A stretch of DNA of 12,122 nt from JAKEHA01 sp964560355 (GTDB taxonomy: Bacteria > Krumholzibacteriota > Krumholzibacteriia > WVZY01 > JAKEHA01): NCBI GenBank assembly GCA_964560355.1, contig CAZLLI010000080.1, positions 1 through 12,122 on the forward strand, in the 5' to 3' direction. A program made the position numbers and the translations under genes. Positions 1 through 5,608 of this stretch are shown one piece after another. Below the pieces are notes generated by a model. The model had not been told where the DNA came from. It did no database searches and saw only the letters and a program-made list of their open reading frames with translations. Every line of letters begins with the position of its first letter. The first letter of the stretch is position 1.

Positions 1-1
1 G

Positions 2-721
2 CTGTTCGGTCACGAGAAGGGCGCCTTCACCGGCGCGCAGTACCGCCACCGCGGCAAACTCGAAATGGCGAACGGCGGCACCCTCTTCCTCGACGAGATC
101 GGCACCATCTCGATGAAGACGCAAATCGACCTCCTGCGCGTATTGGATACGCATCAGTTCACGCGCTTGGGCGGGAACGATGTAATCACGGTCGACTTCC
201 GCCTCATCTGCGCCACCAACCAGGACCTCGAGGATCTGGTGCGCCGCGGGATATTTCGGCAGGACTTCTACTACCGGATCAACGTCTTTCCGATTCAGGT
301 GCCGCCCTTGCGCGAGCGCCCGGTCGACATCGCACTCCTCGTGCAGCACTTCCTCGACAAGTTCTGCCGCCAGATCAACAAGAAGGTCGACGGCGTGTCG
401 CCGCGGGCCATGGAGACGATCATGTCCCACCCGTGGCCGGGCAACGTGCGCGAACTCAAGAACGCGATCGAGCGCGCGGTGGTCGTCGCGACCGGGCCGG
501 TAATCCAGATCGAGGACCTCCCTGTGTTCAACGACCGCAAGCGGAGTGCGTCGGTCGGCGGGACGCTGGAGGCGGTCGAGAAGATGCACATCGCGGAGAC
601 ACTCGAAGAGACGCACTGGAATATCACTCGCGCCGCTCACACGCTCGGCATCGACCGGGTGACGCTCTATAACAAGATCAAGAAGTACTCCCTGGCCCGC
701 GCCGAGACACCGCATCCATGA
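2..721 (+). CDS. Sigma-54-dependent transcriptional activator, C-terminal part (5' end outside window)
   Basis: The open frame enters from the left edge and ends at TGA 719-721, giving 239 residues of an enhancer-binding AAA+ activator of RNA polymerase sigma-54. The sigma-54-contacting loop GAFTGA is encoded at 20-37. The Walker B segment GGTLFLDEIG follows near 74-103, then sensor I/arginine-finger sequence (ICATNQDL, FRQDFYYRINVF, PPLRER) and the sensor II motif WPGNVREL. The C-terminus (about 580-700) is a Fis-type helix-turn-helix, with NITRAAHTLGIDRVTLYNKIKKY as its core, so it binds DNA. The Walker A motif and any receiver, PAS or GAF domain lie outside the window, so the signal cannot be read. 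ATP hydrolysis would drive open-complex formation at -24/-12 promoters. Its stop overlaps the start of the next gene (ATGA), so the two are probably co-translated. I see no convincing -24/-12 promoter in this window. Confidence 0.95.
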   Translation: MFGHEKGAFTGAQYRHRGKLEMANGGTLFLDEIGTISMKTQIDLLRVLDTHQFTRLGGNDVITVDFRLICATNQDLEDLVRRGIFRQDFYYRINVFPIQVPPLRERPVDIALLVQHFLDKFCRQINKKVDGVSPRAMETIMSHPWPGNVRELKNAIERAVVVATGPVIQIEDLPVFNDRKRSASVGGTLEAVEKMHIAETLEETHWNITRAAHTLGIDRVTLYNKIKKYSLARAETPHP

Positions 722-1272
722 TCCGGGTGGCTTTCATCCGCGCGGCCCCGCCCGGCGCGCTCGAGCGACTGGTGGCGCGGTTGTCGGCGACGTTTGCCAC
801 CGCGGTCGTGCCGGCCGCGCCGTCGATCGACCCTGCCATCGCCTTCGACCGCCGGCGCCAGCAGTACAACTCGACCACGCTGCTCGCCGAGCTCTTGAAG
901 CACGTTCCCGCGGTGGGCGCGCGCATCGTCGCCGTCACCGACCTCGACTTGTTCATCCCGGTCTTGACCTTTGTCTTCGGCGAGGCGCAGTTCGACGGTC
1001 GCGCCGCGATCGTCTCCACCCATCGGCTTCGCAACAGCTTCTACGGACTCGCCGACGACCCCATTCTGCTGTTGTCACGGCTCGACAAGGAAGTCGTGCA
1101 CGAGCTCGGGCACACGTACGGACTCGTGCATTGCCGCGACTACCGCTGCGCGATGCACGCCTCGACCAGCGTCGAGGGGGTCGACCTCAAGGGAGCAGAG
1201 TTGTGTCGGGACTGCCGGGCTCGCGTCTGCGCGCCGGCTTCCGCCGCGATGAGATACCGTAGTGGGCCGTGA
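718..1272 (+). CDS. Archaemetzincin-family zinc metalloprotease (peptidase family M54)
   Basis: This 184-residue protein carries the archaemetzincin signature. HELGHTYGLVHC at residues 128-139 gives the three zinc-binding histidines (H128, H132, H138) and the catalytic base E129. It is followed by C139, C144 and M146 (Met-turn, CxM), then C163 and C166 (CxxC). In the family these four cysteines build a second, structural zinc site. The spacing from the Met to the CxxC is 16 residues, close to the usual 17. I see no signal peptide or membrane segment, so it is probably cytoplasmic. Family members have been described as aminopeptidase-like or have no known physiological substrate. The ATG overlaps the stop of the upstream sigma-54 activator by 4 nt, which suggests translational coupling and perhaps joint function. 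The gene ends 30 nt from the convergent nuoK, with a strong inverted repeat between them. Confidence 0.92.
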   Translation: MIRVAFIRAAPPGALERLVARLSATFATAVVPAAPSIDPAIAFDRRRQQYNSTTLLAELLKHVPAVGARIVAVTDLDLFIPVLTFVFGEAQFDGRAAIVSTHRLRNSFYGLADDPILLLSRLDKEVVHELGHTYGLVHCRDYRCAMHASTSVEGVDLKGAELCRDCRARVCAPASAAMRYRSGP

Positions 1273-1273
1273 C

Positions 1274-1299
1274 CGACGCGCCATAGGTCCGGCGCGTCG
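1274..1299. terminator. Perfect inverted repeat between convergent genes, likely bidirectional terminator
   Basis: CGACGCGCC (1274-1282) pairs perfectly with GGCGCGTCG (1291-1299) around the 8-nt loop ATAGGTCC. The stem has 9 bp, seven of them G-C. It starts 1 nt after the stop codon of the archaemetzincin gene and ends 3 nt before the stop codon of nuoK, so it occupies almost the whole convergent gap. No clear U-run follows the stem on either strand. It may be a non-canonical or Rho-assisted terminator, or a 3'-end stabilising hairpin. The symmetry is certain; the terminator role is inferred from position. Confidence 0.7.
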
Positions 1300-1302
1300 T
1301 GC

Positions 1303-1608
1303 TCAATCTCGCATCAAGGTCAGGTCGTCGGCCTGCACGGTGGTGCGGTTGCGGAACAACATCACCAGAATCGCCAGCCCGATGCCGGCCTCCGCCGCCG
1401 CCAGCGCCATCACGAAGAACGCGGCCACGTGCCCGTCCATGTTCCCGGTCCCGTAGCGCGCGAACGCGATGAACGACAGGTTGACGGCGTTCAGCATCAG
1501 CTCGATCGACATCAGGATCACGAGCAGGTTGCGCCGAAACAGCACCCCGAACGCGCCGATGAAGAACAGGATGGCGCTCAAGTACAAGTATTCGTGCAGG
1601 CCGACCAC
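1303..1608 (-). CDS. nuoK: NADH-quinone oxidoreductase subunit K
   Basis: This 101-residue protein has the usual length for NuoK, a three-helix antiporter-like membrane subunit of complex I that lines the proton pathway next to NuoJ and NuoA. The conserved intramembrane glutamates are visible: E36 in MSIELMLNAVNL and E73 in AAAEAGIGLAIL. The start is GTG at 1608, which fits the family N-terminus (VGLHEYLYLSAILFFIG). Its start lies 1 nt after the stop of a small secreted-protein gene, with only a weak Shine-Dalgarno (GAAG) inside that gene, so its translation probably depends on ribosomes finishing upstream. In most nuo operons nuoK directly follows or overlaps nuoJ and precedes nuoL. Here it is separated from nuoJ and is the last gene of the unit, since the next gene converges on it. 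Confidence 0.95.
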   Translation of the reverse strand: MVGLHEYLYLSAILFFIGAFGVLFRRNLLVILMSIELMLNAVNLSFIAFARYGTGNMDGHVAAFFVMALAAAEAGIGLAILVMLFRNRTTVQADDLTLMRD

Positions 1609-1609
1609 G

Positions 1610-1960
1610 TTACAGCTTCACGTCCGCGGTGAGCGCGACCTGCGCCTTCGAGCCCTTGGGAATGCCGACGTGGTTGCCGCCCGCCGAGAGCACCGCGACC
1701 GCCCCGCCGATGGCCGCGCCGGTGCCGGTGCCGCCGGCCGCGAGCGACACCTGCGCGCTTCCCGCGCGCGCGCTGAACATGATGCTCAAAATGTCGGCGT
1801 AGTTGATCTGCTGAATGTTGCCGCCCACGTCGAACACGACGGCGGAGTCGGTGCCGCCCTTGAACGTCCCCTTGATCGACGATTCGTCGGTACGCACCAA
1901 GACGTCGGCCTGCGCCGCACCGGCGACGATCACCAACGCCATCGTGAGTAGTTTTCTCAT
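1610..1960 (-). CDS. Small exported protein of unknown function, inserted between nuoJ and nuoK
   Basis: The 116-residue product begins with a clear Sec signal peptide: MRKLL, then a hydrophobic stretch, with probable cleavage after AQA at residue 18. The mature part has a compact beta-rich segment (about residues 20-62: IKGTFKGG, then VVFDVGG, then INYADILSIMF). Its hydrophobic/glycine pattern resembles small SH3/Sm-like barrels found in many secreted hypothetical proteins, but that is only my reading of the pattern. A Gly/Ala-rich linker follows (about 72-97), then a second short beta segment (IPKGSKAQVALTADVKL). ATG 1960 is chosen because AGGAGA lies 4 nt upstream and the signal peptide starts there; a longer in-frame start at 2026 would overlap nuoJ. 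It follows nuoJ by 22 nt and ends 1 nt before nuoK. It is not a known complex I subunit that I recognise. Confidence 0.85.
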   Translation of the reverse strand: MRKLLTMALVIVAGAAQADVLVRTDESSIKGTFKGGTDSAVVFDVGGNIQQINYADILSIMFSARAGSAQVSLAAGGTGTGAAIGGAVAVLSAGGNHVGIPKGSKAQVALTADVKL

Positions 1961-1964
1961 ATCG

Positions 1965-1970
1965 TCTCCT
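1965..1970 (-). promoter_or_regulatory. Shine-Dalgarno AGGAGA of the small exported-protein gene
   Basis: On the minus strand AGGAGA is followed by CGAT and then ATG at 1960. This is one of the clearest ribosome binding sites in the window and decides the start. It also shows that this inserted gene has its own translation signal, whereas nuoH, nuoJ and nuoK begin within 1-3 nt of the preceding stop. Confidence 0.75.
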
Positions 1971-1982
1971 TTGGCGCCGCGG

Positions 1983-2477
1983 CTAGATGACTTTCTTTGC
2001 CAACAGCACGACGCCCACGACCGCAACCAGCAGAATGAGCGAGATCACTTCGAAGGGGTACACCCAGCTCGACAGCATCAGGCGACCCACCGATTCCATG
2101 TTGCCGAAGCTCGCCGCCGGCTCGACCGCGGTCGGCGCGACGTGGCCGAACACCCGGATGGCGCCGAAGGCGCCCACCGCGCAAACCGTCGCCGTGAACA
2201 AGAGGCGCATCCAGCCCACCGGCGCTTCCTGCAGTTCTTCTTTTTTCAAATTGAGCAGCATGATGGTGAAGATGATCAGCACCATGATGGCGCCGGCGTA
2301 AACTAGGATCTGCAGGATGAACACGAACTCGGCGTGCAGCATCGCGAACAATCCCGCCAGCGAGCACAGCGACAGAATCAGCGCGAACGCGCCCGAAAGC
2401 GGATTCTTGAGGCTCACCATCAGGAGGCCGCCCGCCACCGCGAATGTCGCTAGAATATAGAAGAGGACGGCTTGCAT
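1983..2477 (-). CDS. nuoJ: NADH-quinone oxidoreductase subunit J
   Basis: This 164-residue, five-helix membrane subunit of complex I is recognised by the family core LVYAGAIMVLIIFTIMLLN (residues 58-76), preceded by HAEFVFILQI. That helix carries the pi-bulge thought to gate coupling between quinone reduction and proton pumping. The first helix (LFYILATFAVAGGLLMVSLKNP) also matches the family. The C-terminal loop after residue 78 ends in two more hydrophobic segments (about 89-109 and 144-160). The start is 3 nt after the nuoH stop (TGA-gcg-ATG), showing tight coupling to nuoH. NuoI, normally encoded between nuoH and nuoJ, has no room here. A small secreted-protein gene follows in place of nuoK. 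Confidence 0.96.
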   Translation of the reverse strand: MQAVLFYILATFAVAGGLLMVSLKNPLSGAFALILSLCSLAGLFAMLHAEFVFILQILVYAGAIMVLIIFTIMLLNLKKEELQEAPVGWMRLLFTATVCAVGAFGAIRVFGHVAPTAVEPAASFGNMESVGRLMLSSWVYPFEVISLILLVAVVGVVLLAKKVI

Positions 2478-2480
2478 CGC

Positions 2481-3779
2481 TCAACGGCTCATCCAGAGCA
2501 AGATCAACCCAGTGATGAAAATGTTGACGAACGAGAGCGGGATCATCTGCTTCCAACCCAGGCGCATGAGCTGGTCGTAGCGGAAGCGCGGGAGCGACCA
2601 GCGCACCCAGATGAACACCCAGCACCAAAAGATGGTCTTCACGGCGAAGGCGGAGATTTGCGCCACCACCGCGACCGTGCGCGCGCCCCACTCGGGCATC
2701 GGTCCCATCGAGAGCGTCTTCCAGAAGAAGAACAGCATCGCGGCGCCGATGAAAACGTGGGCGACACCGAGGACGATACCTTCCTTGTCGCGCAAGTCGC
2801 CGAAGCCGCCGCCGATCTTCATGCGCCGCGCCCACACCAGCATGAGCGCCGCGAACGCGAGCGCTCCGATGCCGCCCACGCCCAGCATTACCTTGAGCCA
2901 GGTGTCGGCGCCGGCCACGATCTTTTCGGTCGGGAAGTACGGAACCTGCCAACCGCCGAAGTACAGCGTCGTGATCATGGCCGACGACAGCACGATCGCG
3001 ACGTACTCACCCATATAGAAGAGCGCGAAGCGCATGCCGCTGTACTCGACGTGGTAACCCGCCACGATTTCCGACTCGCCTTCGGGCAGGTCGAAGGGGT
3101 TGCGGTTGGTTTCCGCGAACGCGGCCGTGATGAACAGGATCGCGCCCAGGGGCTGCACGAACAGCCCCCACTTGGGCAGGAATCCGAACAGTAGGTCGCC
3201 CTGCCCGCGCACGATCTCGTTCAACTGCGCGCTCCCGAATACCATGAAGATGCCGACCAGCGCCAACCCCAGCGGAATCTCGTAGCTGATCATCTGCGCC
3301 GACGAGCGCAGCCCGCCCAACAGCGCGAACTTGTTGTTCGACGACCACCCCGCCAGGATGATGCCGTACACGTTGAGCGACGTGATGGCGAGGATGTAGA
3401 GAATGCCGGAGTTGAGATTCGCGACCTGCATCGTGATCTCGCGCCCCGCCACCGTGAGCGTGTCGGCCCACGGAATCACCGCGAACGCCGACAAGATGAA
3501 CGTGAACCCGAGCACGGGCGCGATCATGAAGTACGCGCGGTTGACGTGCGGCGGGATCATCATCTCCTTCATGAGGAGCTTCACCACGTCGGCGATGTTG
3601 TGGATGAATCCGGCCAGGCGAATGCCGAGGATGGCGGCGCGGTTGGGTCCCGCGCGATCCTGGATGAACGCCGCGCCCTTGCGCTCGAACCAAATCAAGA
3701 CCGGGAGGAGCGTCAGCGCGAAGCCCCAAATGAACACGGCCTTGCCGCCGATGATGACGAAGTCGAGCCAGTTCGGCAT
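2481..3779 (-). CDS. nuoH: NADH-quinone oxidoreductase subunit H (long form)
   Basis: NuoH anchors the peripheral arm of complex I in the membrane and forms part of the quinone chamber. Family motifs are plain: FERKGAAFIQDRAGPNR (31-47), FAETNRNPFDLPEGESEIVAG (from 221), HVEYSGMRFALFYMGEY (243-259) and, near the end, LPRFRYDQLMRLGWK (396-410). The start is ATG 3779, 1 nt after the nuoG stop; an in-frame extension upstream would add an Arg-rich stretch inside nuoG and is not convincing. At 432 residues it is longer than the common 320-370. The extra length lies mainly between the charged quinone-site loop and the LPRFRYDQ helix (about 281-370), and includes two added hydrophobic segments near 298-316 and 335-353. 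Confidence 0.97.
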   Translation of the reverse strand: MPNWLDFVIIGGKAVFIWGFALTLLPVLIWFERKGAAFIQDRAGPNRAAILGIRLAGFIHNIADVVKLLMKEMMIPPHVNRAYFMIAPVLGFTFILSAFAVIPWADTLTVAGREITMQVANLNSGILYILAITSLNVYGIILAGWSSNNKFALLGGLRSSAQMISYEIPLGLALVGIFMVFGSAQLNEIVRGQGDLLFGFLPKWGLFVQPLGAILFITAAFAETNRNPFDLPEGESEIVAGYHVEYSGMRFALFYMGEYVAIVLSSAMITTLYFGGWQVPYFPTEKIVAGADTWLKVMLGVGGIGALAFAALMLVWARRMKIGGGFGDLRDKEGIVLGVAHVFIGAAMLFFFWKTLSMGPMPEWGARTVAVVAQISAFAVKTIFWCWVFIWVRWSLPRFRYDQLMRLGWKQMIPLSFVNIFITGLILLWMSR

Positions 3780-3780
3780 G

Positions 3781-5376
3781 CTACTTCGCCGCCGCGTGCG
3801 CGTTCGCACGCGCACCCGTCGGGCCCAGCTTGGTGAGGTCGACGCCCGCGAACGCGGGCACCGTGTCTTGGATCGCCTTGCGAATCTGGGTCACGAATTC
3901 GTGCGGCTTGGTGCCGTGCAGCGACGCGATCAAGCGGTCGACCACGCGCCACTCGCTTTCGCCCTGGGGCTCGAGCGCGGGCTTGAGCTGCTGCACGTGC
4001 CCCTCGAAGTTGACCACGAGCCCGTCCTTCTCCGCGAAGGTGAGCCCCGGAATCACGAGGTGCGCGCGCTCGGTGAGCGTGCTCTTGCAACCGGACAGCG
4101 CCACGACGCGCTTCGCGCGAGAGAGAATCGCGTCCAGCGGCGCGACGTCGGTGTTGAACCCGACCGCGACCAGGACGCCGTCGCCGCCCAGCGCTTCCAC
4201 CACCGGCGCCACCATGCCCTTGTGCAGGTCCACCACGCGAATGCCGAGCATCTCGGCGCCCTTCGCGTTGGGGTGCTTGTCGGCGCGGCGGAGCAAGCGG
4301 TCGTCGGCCCCGTCGGCGACGTGGCGCGCGACGAAGATGGGCGCGTTCAACCCTTCCTTCGCGAGGCGTTGGAACAGGAACATCTCTTCCAGCGTCGCGG
4401 TGGCCGACAACAGCACCACGACGCGCGTCCCGCTCGGCGCGTCGACGGGGCCCGCCGGCTTGAAGCCGAGCACGCCGCGCATCTCCGCGACGGCTTCCTG
4501 CACCGAGCACTCGAAGGTCTCGCTGCCGCGGCGAATGAACGGCGTCGCAAGGCGGTCGCTGTTCACGAACTTGTAGTTCAAGCGGCCTTCGTCGCACGCC
4601 CAGTAGCCGTTGACGTCGTCATTCTGGCGCGGGCGTATGCGATAGATCTGATCCTTCTTGGTTTGGATCTCCATGCTGCAGCCGCGCGCGCAGGTCGTGC
4701 ACACCGAGTTGGTGTTCTTCAGGAACCAGGTCGCGGAGCCGAAGCGGAAGTCCTTGGCGGTGAGCGCGCCCACCGGACACAGGTCGACGGTGTTGATCGA
4801 GTACGGGCTCGTCACGCCCTGGCCCGGAAACGTCGTGATGTAGGCCTCGTGACCGCGCCCCGCGATGTAGAGCTGCGGGTCGCCGGCCACGTCGCGCAAG
4901 AAACGCACGCAGCGGTCGCACAGCACGCAGCGCTCCTGATCCAAGACCAGCGTCGGCCCGATGTCCTTTGCCTTTTCCTTCTTGAAGCGCGTGAAGTCCT
5001 GGCGGCCGTTCTGGAGGTCGTGCTCCATGTAGTAATTCTGGAGCGTGCACTCGCCCGCCTTGTCGCAAATGGGACAATCGAGCGGGTGGTTCAAGAGCAG
5101 CATCTCTTCGACCGACGCACGCGCGCGCTTGGCGGCGTCGCTCGCGGTGAGCACTTCCATGCCCTCGGCGACGATGGTCTTGCACGAGATGCCGAGCTTG
5201 TTACCGCGCGGCCCCACGAAGTCGACCTGGCACATGCGGCAGTTGCCGTCGGGGCCGAGCCCCGGGTGATAGCAGAAATGCGGGATGTCGATGCCGTGGT
5301 CGCGGCACACATCGATTAACAGCGCGCCCTCGGGCGCCTGGATCTTCTTCCCGTCGACGATGATGTTGACTGGCAT
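3781..5376 (-). CDS. nuoG: NADH-quinone oxidoreductase subunit G (short form)
   Basis: This 531-residue NADH-module subunit carries electrons from NuoF toward NuoI. Ligands visible from ATG 5376: [2Fe-2S] cysteines C35, C46, C49, C65; the His-ligated [4Fe-4S] set H97, C101, C104, C110; a second [4Fe-4S] set C150, C153, C156, C200 (CVLCDRC ... CPVGAL); and CTTCARGC with a later WACDEGR, giving C226, C229, C233, C261, which match an N7-type cluster. The molybdopterin-oxidoreductase-like tail is much shorter than in E. coli (about 900 residues in total) or Thermus (about 780), though a remnant with GLTFAEKDGLVVNFEGHVQ is present. A GTG at 5397 in frame would add seven residues; ATG 5376 is preferred because MPVNIIVDGK matches family starts, but neither start has a clear Shine-Dalgarno. 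It is the first gene of the downstream nuo unit. Confidence 0.95.
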   Translation of the reverse strand: MPVNIIVDGKKIQAPEGALLIDVCRDHGIDIPHFCYHPGLGPDGNCRMCQVDFVGPRGNKLGISCKTIVAEGMEVLTASDAAKRARASVEEMLLLNHPLDCPICDKAGECTLQNYYMEHDLQNGRQDFTRFKKEKAKDIGPTLVLDQERCVLCDRCVRFLRDVAGDPQLYIAGRGHEAYITTFPGQGVTSPYSINTVDLCPVGALTAKDFRFGSATWFLKNTNSVCTTCARGCSMEIQTKKDQIYRIRPRQNDDVNGYWACDEGRLNYKFVNSDRLATPFIRRGSETFECSVQEAVAEMRGVLGFKPAGPVDAPSGTRVVVLLSATATLEEMFLFQRLAKEGLNAPIFVARHVADGADDRLLRRADKHPNAKGAEMLGIRVVDLHKGMVAPVVEALGGDGVLVAVGFNTDVAPLDAILSRAKRVVALSGCKSTLTERAHLVIPGLTFAEKDGLVVNFEGHVQQLKPALEPQGESEWRVVDRLIASLHGTKPHEFVTQIRKAIQDTVPAFAGVDLTKLGPTGARANAHAAAK

Positions 5377-5414
5377 GCGTGTTGTGCCGGTTTTCACAAG
5401 GGGTTAGAGCCGCT

Positions 5415-5443
5415 ACGCTACCCGCTATCCGCGCGAGTGTCAA
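5415..5443 (-). promoter_or_regulatory. Likely sigma-70-type promoter of nuoGHJ-x-K
   Basis: On the minus strand a perfect -35 hexamer TTGACA (5443-5438) is followed by a 17-nt spacer and TAGCGT (5420-5415), which matches the -10 consensus at its three most conserved positions (T, A and final T). Transcription would begin near 5408, leaving a leader of about 30 nt before the nuoG ATG at 5376. It gives the second half of the complex I genes their own promoter after the interruption. The match is by eye. Confidence 0.6.
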
Positions 5444-5487
5444 GCCCGGGTCGCGAGCCCGCCGAAGTGGCTTGGAGACCAGCTCCC

Positions 5488-5496
5488 TGCTATACT
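5488..5496 (+). promoter_or_regulatory. Extended -10 promoter element for the propeller operon
   Basis: TGCTATACT is an extended -10 (TGn plus a hexamer differing from TATAAT at one base). The nearest -35-like sequence, TTGGAG at 5472-5477, is only 13 nt upstream and weak, as can be the case for extended -10 promoters. Initiation would fall near 5503, leaving a leader of about 105 nt before GTG 5609. It points away from the nuoG promoter, with about 45 nt between the two core elements. Confidence 0.5.
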
Positions 5497-5520
5497 CACC
5501 CACGCCAGCCACACGCACGA

Positions 5521-5536
5521 TCGGTCAGCGGACCGA
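5521..5536 (+). promoter_or_regulatory. Short hairpin in the leader of the propeller operon
   Basis: TCGGTC (5521-5526) and GACCGA (5531-5536) form a perfect 6-bp stem with loop AGCG. It sits about 18 nt downstream of the predicted transcription start. It could be an operator-like inverted repeat or a transcript-stabilising 5' hairpin, but it is short enough to arise by chance in GC-rich DNA. Confidence 0.3.
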
Positions 5537-5608
5537 CCGACTTCCTCGCGCCGCGTGGTGATTTCGCTTTTCATTCTGTCGTGCCTCCAACCCCTGCGGG
5601 GTACCGTC

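Larger units (their letters stand above)
5377..5608. other. Divergent intergenic region between nuoG and the first propeller gene
   Basis: This stretch of about 230 nt separates the minus-strand nuoG start from the preferred GTG start of the first propeller gene. It is the only sizeable non-coding region in the window. It holds the candidate nuoG promoter, a candidate promoter for the propeller genes and a small hairpin downstream of the latter. I see no tRNA, riboswitch, transposon end or attachment-site duplication in it. Confidence 0.75.

Noticed and set aside
1957..2952. A 331-codon minus-strand open frame covering parts of nuoH and nuoJ
   Set aside because: It is an out-of-frame shadow. 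The nuoH and nuoJ frames have full family motifs across the same bases.
3403..5319. A 638-codon plus-strand open frame opposite nuoG and nuoH
   Set aside because: It is the antisense shadow of clear nuoG/nuoH coding sequence in GC-rich DNA; its translation is Arg/Ala/His-rich with no family motif and it crosses the nuoG-nuoH junction.
5467..5490. Possible sigma-54 (-24/-12) promoter around AGTGGCTTGG, tempting because of the sigma-54 activator in the window
   Set aside because: The GG and GC elements are not at the required spacing; the extended -10 TGCTATACT is a better explanation.
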